From NCBI GenBank assembly GCA_012839355.1, contig DUNK01000018.1, positions 1 through 32,694 on the forward strand: a stretch of DNA of 32,694 nt, given 5' to 3'. The first letter of the stretch is position 1, and each line of letters starts with the position of its first letter. Of this stretch, positions 25,211 to 32,694 are shown in pieces. The notes below the pieces were generated by a model. It made no database searches. It was given only the letters and a program-made list of their open reading frames with translations, and was not told where the DNA came from. A program made the translations under genes and the position numbers. Source of the DNA: Acholeplasma sp. (GTDB taxonomy: Bacteria > Bacillota_I > Bacilli_A > Acholeplasmatales > UBA5453).

Positions 25211-26211
25211 TACTTTCTTCCCCCTTTAAATTGATTTAAAAAGCGAACATCATTTGTATAAAAACGTCTAATGTCATCAACTTCATATTTGAGCATTGCT
25301 AATCTTTCAACTCCAATTCCAAACGCAAAGCCTTGCATCTTTGTTGAATCATATCCCGCCATTTCTAAAACGTTAGGATGAACCATTCCTGCCCCTAATA
25401 TTTCAATATACTCCTCGCCATCAAACACATCAACTTCAACAGATGGTTCAGTAAATGGGAAATATGAAGGTCTTAATCTAATTTCTTTCTCTTCACCAAA
25501 GAAATACTTAATGAACGCATTTAATGTCCCGTTTAAATCACCCATAGTAATGTTTTCATCAATCACCAACCCTTCAATTTGCATAAACTGATGGCTGTGA
25601 TATTGATCATCATCATCTCTACGGTAAACTTTTCCTGGACAAATAATTTTAATTGGCTTCCCCTTAGCTTTTAACATAGTTCTAATTTGAACTGGTGATG
25701 TATGACTTCTAAGTAGTTTATTTTCGTTAAAATAAAACGTATCATGCATCGCTCTAGCAGGATGATCTTTCCCAATATTAAGCATTTCGAAGTTGTAGTT
25801 ATCAAACTCAACCTCCGGACCTTCCTTAACTTCATAACCTAAACCGATAAAAAACTGTTCAAAATCTTCAATAACATTCTTAAGTAGATGTGTTGAACCA
25901 CTTGGAACATTAATTCCTGGCAAAGTTACATCAATTGTTTCTGCAGATAGTTTTTTCTCTAATTCTACGCTTTTTAATTCCTCATCTTTTAGATTAAAAA
26001 GTTCACTTAATAATGTTTTTGTCTCATTAATTAACTGCCCCATTCTTGGTCTTTCTTCTGTAGGCAAATCTCTTAATGATGACATCATGTCGTTGATTTC
26101 GCTTTTTTTGCCTAAGACTGAACTTTTTAAATTTCTAAAACTGTTTTCATCTTTAATAAGTGCTAACTGTTCTTTAACATCACTTACTATTTTGTTTAAT
26201 TTTTCATTCAT
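25210..26211 (-). CDS. pheS: Phenylalanine-tRNA ligase alpha subunit
   Basis: 333-residue catalytic subunit that charges tRNA-Phe. It has an N-terminal coiled-coil arm (about 1-85) for tRNA contact and a class II core with motif 2 ([20 protein letters not shown]), EPSVEVDVF and motif 3 ([16 protein letters not shown]). AGGAGG lies upstream of the ATG. Expression is governed by the T-box leader directly upstream. Confidence 0.97.
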   Translation of the reverse strand: MNEKLNKIVSDVKEQLALIKDENSFRNLKSSVLGKKSEINDMMSSLRDLPTEERPRMGQLINETKTLLSELFNLKDEELKSVELEKKLSAETIDVTLPGINVPSGSTHLLKNVIEDFEQFFIGLGYEVKEGPEVEFDNYNFEMLNIGKDHPARAMHDTFYFNENKLLRSHTSPVQIRTMLKAKGKPIKIICPGKVYRRDDDDQYHSHQFMQIEGLVIDENITMGDLNGTLNAFIKYFFGEEKEIRLRPSYFPFTEPSVEVDVFDGEEYIEILGAGMVHPNVLEMAGYDSTKMQGFAFGIGVERLAMLKYEVDDIRRFYTNDVRFLNQFKGGRK

Positions 26212-26229
26212 TAAACATACCTCCTAAAA

Positions 26230-26453
26230 ACAAAATAAACCCTTAGCAAATCTAAGGGCGATTAATCCGCGGTACCACCTTAATTCCGTAAAAGTTACGG
26301 CACTCAACTTGCTTTAACGCAGCAAATCACGAATTCTAAAAGGGCGAATTCAATAAATATCTAATAACTATTTACACCAACCATAGTCTCTCTTAAAATA
26401 GATTTTTTATTTACTACTTCCTTTTTTATAGCGAATTATTATAATTAAATCTA
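26230..26453 (-). promoter_or_regulatory. T-box riboswitch leader of pheST
   Basis: Contains the diagnostic T-box AAGGTGGTACCGCGG (26281-26267), the stem I AGAGAG box (26393-26388) and the TTGGTGTAAA element (26380-26371). A small hairpin CCGTAACTTTTACGG precedes the T-box. Downstream is the terminator CCCTTAGATTTGCTAAGGG (26258-26240) followed by TTTATTTT. The specifier is expected to be UUC (Phe); two GAATTC sites (26346-26351 and 26331-26336) each offer it. Uncharged tRNA-Phe would stabilise the antiterminator and permit pheST expression. Confidence 0.95.
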
Positions 26454-26459
26454 TTACTT

Positions 26460-26488
26460 ATTATACAAATAAATTACTAAAACTTCAA
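26460..26488 (-). promoter_or_regulatory. Promoter of the pheST T-box transcript
   Basis: TTGAAG (26488-26483), 17-base spacer, TATAAT (26465-26460). Transcription would begin near 26453, just before the T-box stem I. Confidence 0.78.
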
Positions 26489-26501
26489 CCATTCTAATTA
26501 A

Positions 26502-26534
26502 AAAAGACTATAACAAAACTAGTTATAGTCTTTT
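26502..26534 (-). terminator. Terminator of the Bax-inhibitor-family gene
   Basis: AAAAGACTATAAC and GTTATAGTCTTTT form a 13-bp stem with a seven-base loop. T-rich on both sides; on the minus strand it ends transcription from the upstream gene before the pheST promoter. Confidence 0.82.
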
Positions 26535-26551
26535 AGTTGTTTTATACTTTC

Positions 26552-27322
26552 TTAATCTCTTCTTGTTCTAGCGTATATTATAATAATTAATCTTATTACT
26601 TGAACATATATGTAAATAATAGATACAAGCAATCCTAAACTAACTGCCCATTCATATTTTTTATCTGCGCCTGTAGAGACTATCATTTTCGCATTATCAA
26701 AGTTAATAACTAACATGAATGATCCATATAATATCAGTAACAAGGTGATAAAGAGCACTAGTGGACTATAAGCATTACCAAACATTGCATACCATAAAGC
26801 ACCATTATCAAATAGTGATACAATTCCAACTGTGATAAATACTGCTATTATCGAAAACGAAATTCCAAACATTACACGTCTAAATCTTGAACTTGCAACA
26901 ACTAGTTTAGTCGAATATAAGACTAACATTGCTACAAATATACCAAGCGTTACTAAGACTGCTACAAAAGCAACCGGAAATTCAGGAATCGCCAATGAAA
27001 CAATTAATGTTAATGTTCCTAACCACATTCCCTCGCATAGTGCATAGATAATACTAAATGTTGGCGCCAACCTTGGACTTGCTGATGCTATCATTACTGA
27101 TATGAATCCTAAAATCATTGCAACAAAGAATAATGCAATAAATACATTAGGGTAATTAACAAGTAATAATAAACTTGCAACACCTGATACAACTACTAAC
27201 AATAGTAAAAGTAATGTTTTAAGTGTTATTCCTTTATACGATGCACCATAACCTTGAACATCTACTATGTCTCTTTCTATTTTGGCAAATACTGGATTTG
27301 AACTGCCTCTTTTATTTTCCAT
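26552..27322 (-). CDS. Bax inhibitor-1/YccA family membrane protein
   Basis: 256 residues with a hydrophilic N-terminus of about 40 residues and seven predicted membrane helices. The start (SSNPVFAK, residues 7-14) and the acidic/aromatic loop ALCEGMWLGTL in the third to fourth helices are typical of the bacterial YccA/TMBIM branch with an N-terminal extension. The family forms pH-sensitive Ca2+ leak channels (BsYetJ) or interacts with FtsH (YccA); which applies here is unknown. GGAGG lies eleven bases before the ATG, somewhat far. It stands alone between polC and the pheST leader with its own terminator. Confidence 0.82.
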   Translation of the reverse strand: MENKRGSSNPVFAKIERDIVDVQGYGASYKGITLKTLLLLLLVVVSGVASLLLLVNYPNVFIALFFVAMILGFISVMIASASPRLAPTFSIIYALCEGMWLGTLTLIVSLAIPEFPVAFVAVLVTLGIFVAMLVLYSTKLVVASSRFRRVMFGISFSIIAVFITVGIVSLFDNGALWYAMFGNAYSPLVLFITLLLILYGSFMLVINFDNAKMIVSTGADKKYEWAVSLGLLVSIIYIYVQVIRLIIIIYARTRRD

Positions 27323-27364
27323 AAATCATCATTCCTCCTACTTATTATTATATCGCATATTATT

Positions 27365-30300
27365 TTAAAGTGCAAAGAGTCCCTGTTCTAATATGTCTTC
27401 TTCCTCAATTAAATCGTCAAATGCACCACATTTTGACATATTTTCAAAGACTGTTTTGTTAATTTTCGTTCTTTCGTTTACATCTTTGACTGTTTTAAAC
27501 GGTTTTTCGTTTCTTGATTCAACAATATCTGTTGCTACTTGTACCCCTAAACCATCCATTGATGCAAACGGCATTCTTAGAGCGTTACCATTTTCAATTT
27601 CAAATCTTGTTGCTGAGGATTTATGAATGTCAACTGGTAAAAACTTAAACCCTCTTAAATGCATTTCATAAGCTACTTGTAATGTAATTAATAAGTTAGC
27701 TTCTTTTTCTGTTTGTTGGTTTGGAGTTTTCTTTTCTATTTCCTTAATTCTATTTCTAATTCCGTTTATACCACTAACCATCGTATCATGTTCAAACTGC
27801 GTAGCGCGGATAGAAAAGAACGAACTATAAAATATTATCGGTTTATGTACTTTAAACCAAGCAATTCTTACCGCCATCAATACATATGCTGCTGCGTGAG
27901 CTTTCGGGAACATGTACTTAATTTGTCCGCAACTCCAAATATACCATTCAGGAACATTATTTCTTCGCATTTCTGCTTGGTACTCTTCCCATCTAGTTTT
28001 GTTTTTGGAAGGCGAACCTCTTCTAACAAATTCCATAATCTCAAAAGCTTTTGCGGCACTCATCCCAAATGTCATTAAATCAACCATAATATCATCACGA
28101 CATCCAATGATTTCTTCAAAAGACACTTTTGGAAACTCAGTATCGCCAGCAATTAAATCACGAGCATTACTTAACCAAACATCTGTCCCATGTGACAAAC
28201 CTGATATCTTTACAAGACCCGCAAACGTATTTGGTTTAGTTTGCTCTAACATTCCTCTAACAAATGGCGTCCCAAATTCTGGTAGTCCATACGAAGGTAC
28301 AGATGTCTCTAATTGTTGTTCTGTAAGATTAATTGATTTAGGACTATTAAATAATCCATAAACTTTTTTATCATCTAGAGGAATATCCTCTGCTTTACTA
28401 AACGGAAACTCGTTTGGGTGTTTTTCTACATAGTCCATTAAAAACTTTAAGACCGTCGGATCATCATGTCCTAATACATCTAATTTTAATAAATTAGCCT
28501 CAAATGAATGGTAATCAAAATGTGTTGTGTACCAATCAGCAGATGTATCATTTGCTGGATATTGAACAGGCGTTACATCAAAGATTTCTTTGTGGTTTGG
28601 AACTACAACAATACCGCCGGGATGTTGCCCAGTTGAGCGTTTTACGCCTTCTATTCTTTTAGCTAAATACTTAATTCTTGCTTCTCTAACATCTTCGATT
28701 TCTTGTTTCTCTAAATAACCTTTAACATAGCCTATTGCATTTCTTTCAGCAACTGTTTGAATTGTTCCTGCTCTAAATGCATATTGTTCGCCAACCAACT
28801 CTCTAACATAGCTGTGCGCCTTAGATTGATAGTCGCCACTAAAGTTTAAATCTATATCAGGTATTTTTTCTCCTGTAAAACCTAAGAATGTTTCAAACGG
28901 AATATCTTGTCCATCTTTTATTAATGTTTCGTTACATATCGGACAAGTTTTTTTAGGTAAATCATATCCTGAATAAACACCATCAAAATACTTTTGAAAA
29001 TCTTTTTCAACTGATGATAGTTCATAACCATTCATTTCTTTTTGATCCTCAGCAAAAATTGTTATACAACCATTCTTGCATCTATAGTGTGGTTTAAGCG
29101 GGTTAACTTCTGTTATCTCCATTAATGTTGCTACAAAACTTGAACCAACAGATCCTCTTGAACCAACTAAATAACCATCTTCTTTAGATCTTTTTACTAA
29201 CAAATAGGATATATAATATATTGGTGCATATTCATTATCAATAATAACTTTTAATTCTTTTTCAATTCTTTTTTCCACTATCGGATGAAGTTGTTTACCA
29301 TACCATTTATGAGCGTTCTCATAAACCATTTCTTCAACAACTTGTTTAATTGATTCAATCCCTAACCCTTCTTCAAATACATCATCACTTAAAGAGTATA
29401 ACCTTTCAGGGAAGGCTTCAATCTTTTCAATTTTACTATTTAATGCCTTTGTATTGTCAACAGCTATTTCATATGCTGTTTTTTCTCCTAAAAACGAAAA
29501 TCTTTCAAGCATTTCATCGGTCGTTAAAAAAGGAACAATTGGCGATTTCTTATATCTTGCTAAATCGTGTAGTCCTCCGCCAACAAGTCTAGCATTAATA
29601 TATATTTCTCTATATTGCGCATCTTCTTCATCTAAATAATGAACATCACCTGTCGCAATAACAAGTTTATTTAACTTTTGAGCCGTTAAAACTATTTTTC
29701 TGATGACTGATTCAATTATGAATTTCCCGTCTTCTCCAAGGTCATATACAAGATGTTCATAAGCTGCTGGAGGTTGAACTTCAATGTAATCAAACATCTT
29801 CATTGCTTTTTCTAACTCTTCATCTGTATCATATAGTGCTTTTTCAAACACATCGCCTTTATAACAAGCACTACCTACTAATAACCCTTTTCTATATTTG
29901 TTTAAAGTTCCTTTAGTAAGTCTTGGTCCATCATAATAATAGTTCGTTAATGTTTCGCTAACTAATTTAAATAAGTTTTTATAACCTTCTTGGTTTTGAG
30001 CTAGTACAACTATATGGTTAGTAAAACCACACTTCCATGCCTCATTTAAATCAATTAATTTATTTAAATCACTATGTAGGACCACATCTTTTTTATATAA
30101 ATCAACAAGCATTCTTAAAAATATTTCGCCTGTTGCACGAGCGTCATGTTCTGCTCTATGGTGTTGTTCAAGTTTCACTTGGAATAATCTTGCAACGCTC
30201 TTTAAATTAAATCTTTTAATTTGATTAGAATAGAAATATCTTGCAATATTTATTGTATCAATAGCAGGATATTCTTTTTCTTCTAATCCTAAACTTCTTG

Positions 30301-31843
30301 TTTTTTCGTATAAGAAACCTAAATCAAACTTAACATTGTGTGCAACTAAAATAGAGCCCTCAATAAACTCTAAAAACTCAGGCAATACTTCTTCAATAGT
30401 TCTTGCGGCCGCTAACATCTCATCTGTTATAGATGTAAGTTCGATAGTAAACTCAGAAAGTTTTTGTTCTGGATTAACAAAAGCATTAAACTGATCAACA
30501 ATATTCATATTTTCAATTTTTACAGCACTTATTTCAATAATTTTATCGCGCGTATAGGAAAGACCTGTTGTTTCAAGGTCAAAGACAACATATGTTGCTT
30601 TTCTTAACTCAATATCTTGGTCGTGAAATGCTAACTTAAATTGCTCTTCATCTATATATTCTAACTCAACACCATAAATTGGTTTAATATCCTTACCTAA
30701 ACTATACTTAGCAATCTCAGGAAAAGCATATAATCCTTCGTGGTCAGTAAAAGCAATCGCCTCGTGACCCCAATCTATCGCTTGGTCGATATAATCTCTC
30801 ACCTTACCTATACCATCTAGATTGCTCATTTGTGTATGGAGATGAAACTCTACTCGTTTTTCTTTTGCTCTATCTCTTCTTACCTTCTTATCAATCTTTT
30901 CAATTGTTTCAATCGAGCTAGCCATTATCACTACATCTTTAATAAATGTATCGTAATTAATTTCTCCTGAAACTTTAACTAAATAATCTACTTCATATTT
31001 ATTAGCTTCAATGACATCAGTTTCTCTATTTAAAAACTGTTTAACAATAATTGCATCGTCTTTATCAGCAATAATCATCTGCAATAGATGCGAACTTTTA
31101 AGCGCTCTAACTTCAACCTCAACAATAACGCCTTCAATAGTTATATACTTATCATTACTGGTATTTAAATATATGTCTAAATCACGGTTTGTTTTAGGAA
31201 TCGCGCTAATAGGTTCAACTTTACCTGTTCCACCTCGTCTTCTTGTTCGTGTTGCAACTGTTTGACTTTCTCCTTTTTCAATCCGTCTTTGATAAACCGG
31301 CATCTCAGTTAGTGCTTTAGATTTTTTTTGTTGAAGTTTATCGCCACTAGTTGATAAAGTCTCATCAACCTTTAATTCAACTTCAACATCTAAGCCGTGT
31401 TTCTTTAAAAGCGGGTCCATTAGTTTTTTAATTTTTGCTGTTTTAACTGATTGTTTATCAATATGTAAAACAATTTTACCATCTATAAATTCTGTTTTAT
31501 AAGTTTCATATACACAATGACTTGATTGCTTTTCAATTAGACCTTTCAACAACCATTTATAGTACTCTATTATTTCATTATCTAATAAAGTTTGATTATT
31601 AAATGATATGAAATAATCAACTTTATCAACAATAGGCTTATCTACAAAATAAATGTTTAACATTTCAACAAACAACTTTAAACTCTTAAGCGATGGACTA
31701 TTATCAAATTCAACAAAAAAAGTCCAACATTTTTTAGTTTTATTAACAACAACTTTTTTTAATGTCGCTTTTTGAAGAATTGGATCTTTAAAATTGTTTT
31801 GTTCTAAAAAAAGACTAAACTTGTCCTTCCCCATCGCCTTCAT
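27365..31843 (-). CDS. polC: DNA polymerase III PolC (Gram-positive replicase)
   Basis: 1492-residue replicative DNA polymerase with built-in proofreading. In order: N-terminal domain (1-170), basic linker, OB domain (about 230-315), PHP part with HLHT (334-337) and TDHEG (366-370), DEDDh exonuclease inserted at about 415-585 (FDLETTG 421-427, NVKFD 503-507, HRAEHD 562-567), then PHP remainder, a Cys4 zinc site (CKNGC ... CPIC), the polymerase core with DIDLNFSGD and RAGTIQTVAERNA, STGQHPGGIVV, and a helix-hairpin-helix tail. It is slightly longer than B. subtilis PolC (1437). Two starts are possible, 31843 or 31834; GAGG nine bases ahead favours 31843. The 5' end overlaps the displaced tail of the DUF1189-like gene. 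Confidence 0.97.
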   Translation of the reverse strand: MKAMGKDKFSLFLEQNNFKDPILQKATLKKVVVNKTKKCWTFFVEFDNSPSLKSLKLFVEMLNIYFVDKPIVDKVDYFISFNNQTLLDNEIIEYYKWLLKGLIEKQSSHCVYETYKTEFIDGKIVLHIDKQSVKTAKIKKLMDPLLKKHGLDVEVELKVDETLSTSGDKLQQKKSKALTEMPVYQRRIEKGESQTVATRTRRRGGTGKVEPISAIPKTNRDLDIYLNTSNDKYITIEGVIVEVEVRALKSSHLLQMIIADKDDAIIVKQFLNRETDVIEANKYEVDYLVKVSGEINYDTFIKDVVIMASSIETIEKIDKKVRRDRAKEKRVEFHLHTQMSNLDGIGKVRDYIDQAIDWGHEAIAFTDHEGLYAFPEIAKYSLGKDIKPIYGVELEYIDEEQFKLAFHDQDIELRKATYVVFDLETTGLSYTRDKIIEISAVKIENMNIVDQFNAFVNPEQKLSEFTIELTSITDEMLAAARTIEEVLPEFLEFIEGSILVAHNVKFDLGFLYEKTRSLGLEEKEYPAIDTINIARYFYSNQIKRFNLKSVARLFQVKLEQHHRAEHDARATGEIFLRMLVDLYKKDVVLHSDLNKLIDLNEAWKCGFTNHIVVLAQNQEGYKNLFKLVSETLTNYYYDGPRLTKGTLNKYRKGLLVGSACYKGDVFEKALYDTDEELEKAMKMFDYIEVQPPAAYEHLVYDLGEDGKFIIESVIRKIVLTAQKLNKLVIATGDVHYLDEEDAQYREIYINARLVGGGLHDLARYKKSPIVPFLTTDEMLERFSFLGEKTAYEIAVDNTKALNSKIEKIEAFPERLYSLSDDVFEEGLGIESIKQVVEEMVYENAHKWYGKQLHPIVEKRIEKELKVIIDNEYAPIYYISYLLVKRSKEDGYLVGSRGSVGSSFVATLMEITEVNPLKPHYRCKNGCITIFAEDQKEMNGYELSSVEKDFQKYFDGVYSGYDLPKKTCPICNETLIKDGQDIPFETFLGFTGEKIPDIDLNFSGDYQSKAHSYVRELVGEQYAFRAGTIQTVAERNAIGYVKGYLEKQEIEDVREARIKYLAKRIEGVKRSTGQHPGGIVVVPNHKEIFDVTPVQYPANDTSADWYTTHFDYHSFEANLLKLDVLGHDDPTVLKFLMDYVEKHPNEFPFSKAEDIPLDDKKVYGLFNSPKSINLTEQQLETSVPSYGLPEFGTPFVRGMLEQTKPNTFAGLVKISGLSHGTDVWLSNARDLIAGDTEFPKVSFEEIIGCRDDIMVDLMTFGMSAAKAFEIMEFVRRGSPSKNKTRWEEYQAEMRRNNVPEWYIWSCGQIKYMFPKAHAAAYVLMAVRIAWFKVHKPIIFYSSFFSIRATQFEHDTMVSGINGIRNRIKEIEKKTPNQQTEKEANLLITLQVAYEMHLRGFKFLPVDIHKSSATRFEIENGNALRMPFASMDGLGVQVATDIVESRNEKPFKTVKDVNERTKINKTVFENMSKCGAFDDLIEEEDILEQGLFAL

Positions 31844-31963
31844 CCTTTACATCCTCTTCAGTTTCTTGTGGTTCAAAATCTTTTCTAACCATTAATGTCA
31901 TTGCAATTGTATTTATATATGCTTTTCTAGCGTTAAGCATCATCATAACTATTCCTATTATAG
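31815..31963 (-). other. Displaced C-terminal part of the DUF1189-like gene (-1 frame)
   Basis: Directly after the T6 run, the -1 frame reads on without a stop as IIGIVMMMLNARKAYI (a natural last membrane helix) followed by a polar, strongly acidic tail (EPQETEEDVKDEGDGEGQV) ending at TAG 31817-31815. Restoring one T to the run would join it to the upstream frame as a single 278-residue protein. It could also be made as a separate 43-residue peptide from the ATG at 31946, which has AGGA six bases before it. It overlaps polC by 29 bases. Confidence 0.6.
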
Positions 31964-32650
31964 AAAAAATCCAAAACCAAATAAGTTCTCTAATAATACA
32001 GTGAAAAAATAAATTGTTGATGCATAACTAATTAAAATAAATCTATATCTTACTAATAGTTTTGGTGTTTGCATAGAATAGAATCCGACAAATAGTAAAA
32101 TTATCAATATTGCTAAAACCGCTAGCCCAATAACAAGTCCAACACTTTCACCAACTATCAAAATAGTTTTAAAATCATTATAAATGCTGCTAAACGCATC
32201 TTTCATTTTCTCTTTGTCTGTTTTGTCTTTTAAATTAAGTTCAATATTATCTAATCTTAAATCTACATAAGAATAGCTCTTAAGTTTGTGTGTAGAGGCA
32301 TAAAGAACTAATTCGCTATCCTCTAACATAAAAGTAAAACCCATATATTTAATTTTATTGCTCTTAGCTCCAAAATATATATAATTCCCAATTAAAAAAG
32401 GATCAACACTTTCACCAACATATTCATAATCAACAACTTGTGATTCTAATTTTTCTAATGCTATATTAGCTGTAAAAGCATCTCTAATGTTTTCTTCTCT
32501 AGTATTTGTATAACTAATCTCAACAATTAAGGGAATATTTACAACTAACGATAAAAAGAGAATATATAATATTACATATCCTACTTTATCTTTTAAGTAT
32601 TTTCCTATTTCTGATGGCTTAAATAAATTCGTGTAAATTCTTTTAAACAT
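31958..32650 (-). CDS. DUF1189-like membrane protein, apparently frameshifted
   Basis: 230 residues as read. The N-terminus MFKRIYTNLFKPSEIGKYLKDKVGYVILYILFLSLV, a first membrane helix, an extracytoplasmic domain of about 120 residues, then two or three more helices match the DUF1189 layout. Function unknown; in Bacillus-type genomes members are poorly characterised envelope proteins. The start is the ATG at 32650 with AAGGAG seven bases before it, not the in-frame TTG at 32656. The frame stops abruptly inside a helix (FGFGFFL then TAA) right after a run of six T, and the missing end is in the next frame. An extended -10 TGCTATAAT lies at 32679-32671; its -35 falls at or beyond the window edge. 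Confidence 0.68.
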   Translation of the reverse strand: MFKRIYTNLFKPSEIGKYLKDKVGYVILYILFLSLVVNIPLIVEISYTNTREENIRDAFTANIALEKLESQVVDYEYVGESVDPFLIGNYIYFGAKSNKIKYMGFTFMLEDSELVLYASTHKLKSYSYVDLRLDNIELNLKDKTDKEKMKDAFSSIYNDFKTILIVGESVGLVIGLAVLAILIILLFVGFYSMQTPKLLVRYRFILISYASTIYFFTVLLENLFGFGFFL

Positions 32651-32694
32651 TAGCAAACTCCTTATATGTAATTATAGCACAAAATTTGATTTAT

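Noticed and set aside
31958-31969. Canonical programmed -1 ribosomal frameshift heptamer (T TTT TTC)
   Set aside because: The heptamer letters are present but out of phase with the reading frame (codons are GGA TTT TTT CTA), so simultaneous slippage would mispair in the P site; deletion, sequence error or transcript slippage fit better.

Overview
The window looks like an AT-rich (roughly 70% A+T by eye) chromosome of a Firmicutes/Mollicutes-type bacterium. It carries a PolC-type replicase, a T-box in front of pheST, the Bacillus-like rlmN-rsgA-rpe-thiN/rpmB/fakA gene order and a bacterial V-type ATPase operon of the Enterococcus ntp type. UGA is used as a stop (for example the end of ntpA) and tryptophan is encoded by UGG, so this is the standard bacterial code and not the Mycoplasma/Spiroplasma code. 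A deep-branching Mollicute (Izemoplasma/Acholeplasma/Haloplasma-like) or a relative is my inference; no 16S gene is present to settle it.

Layout. 120-8498 (minus): nine-gene V-type ATPase operon in the order H-I-K-E-C-F-A-B-D, behind one good promoter whose -35 box lies in a perfect palindrome. The c-ring subunit keeps the full set of Na+ ligands known from Enterococcus hirae NtpK, so I infer a sodium pump. 8614-12776 (minus): two translationally coupled lipoproteins, one with FnIII-like sandwiches and one with five InlB-type repeats, OB-like domains and a UshA-type 5'-nucleotidase. 12777-13118: divergent AT-rich intergenic region with palindromes and a near-consensus promoter. 13062-15264 (plus): a probable gene remnant, a secreted protein with three chitin-binding-like modules, and a kinase resembling N-acetylhexosamine 1-kinases. 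15298-17134 (minus): a tight three-gene cassette (PqqD-like RRE protein, S24/S26 peptidase, NTP_transf_5 nucleotidyltransferase) directly behind tRNA-Leu(GAG).

17326-31843 is conserved housekeeping: fakA, rpmB, thiN, rpe, rsgA, rlmN, pheT, pheS with its T-box leader, a Bax-inhibitor-1 family membrane protein and polC. The rlmN-to-fakA block matches the Bacillus arrangement, but prpC/prkC (between rlmN and rsgA) and yloU/asp23 (before fakA) are missing. The window ends with a DUF1189-like membrane protein whose last transmembrane helix and acidic tail are in the -1 frame after a run of six T, overlapping the start of polC.

The most interesting items are the PqqD/S26-peptidase/nucleotidyltransferase cassette without a visible precursor or cyclase, the frameshifted DUF1189/polC junction, the loss of the PASTA kinase/phosphatase pair and Asp23 from a conserved block, and the palindromes at the promoters of the V-ATPase and lipoprotein operons. 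There are no insertion sequences, CRISPR arrays, rRNAs or phage genes in the window.
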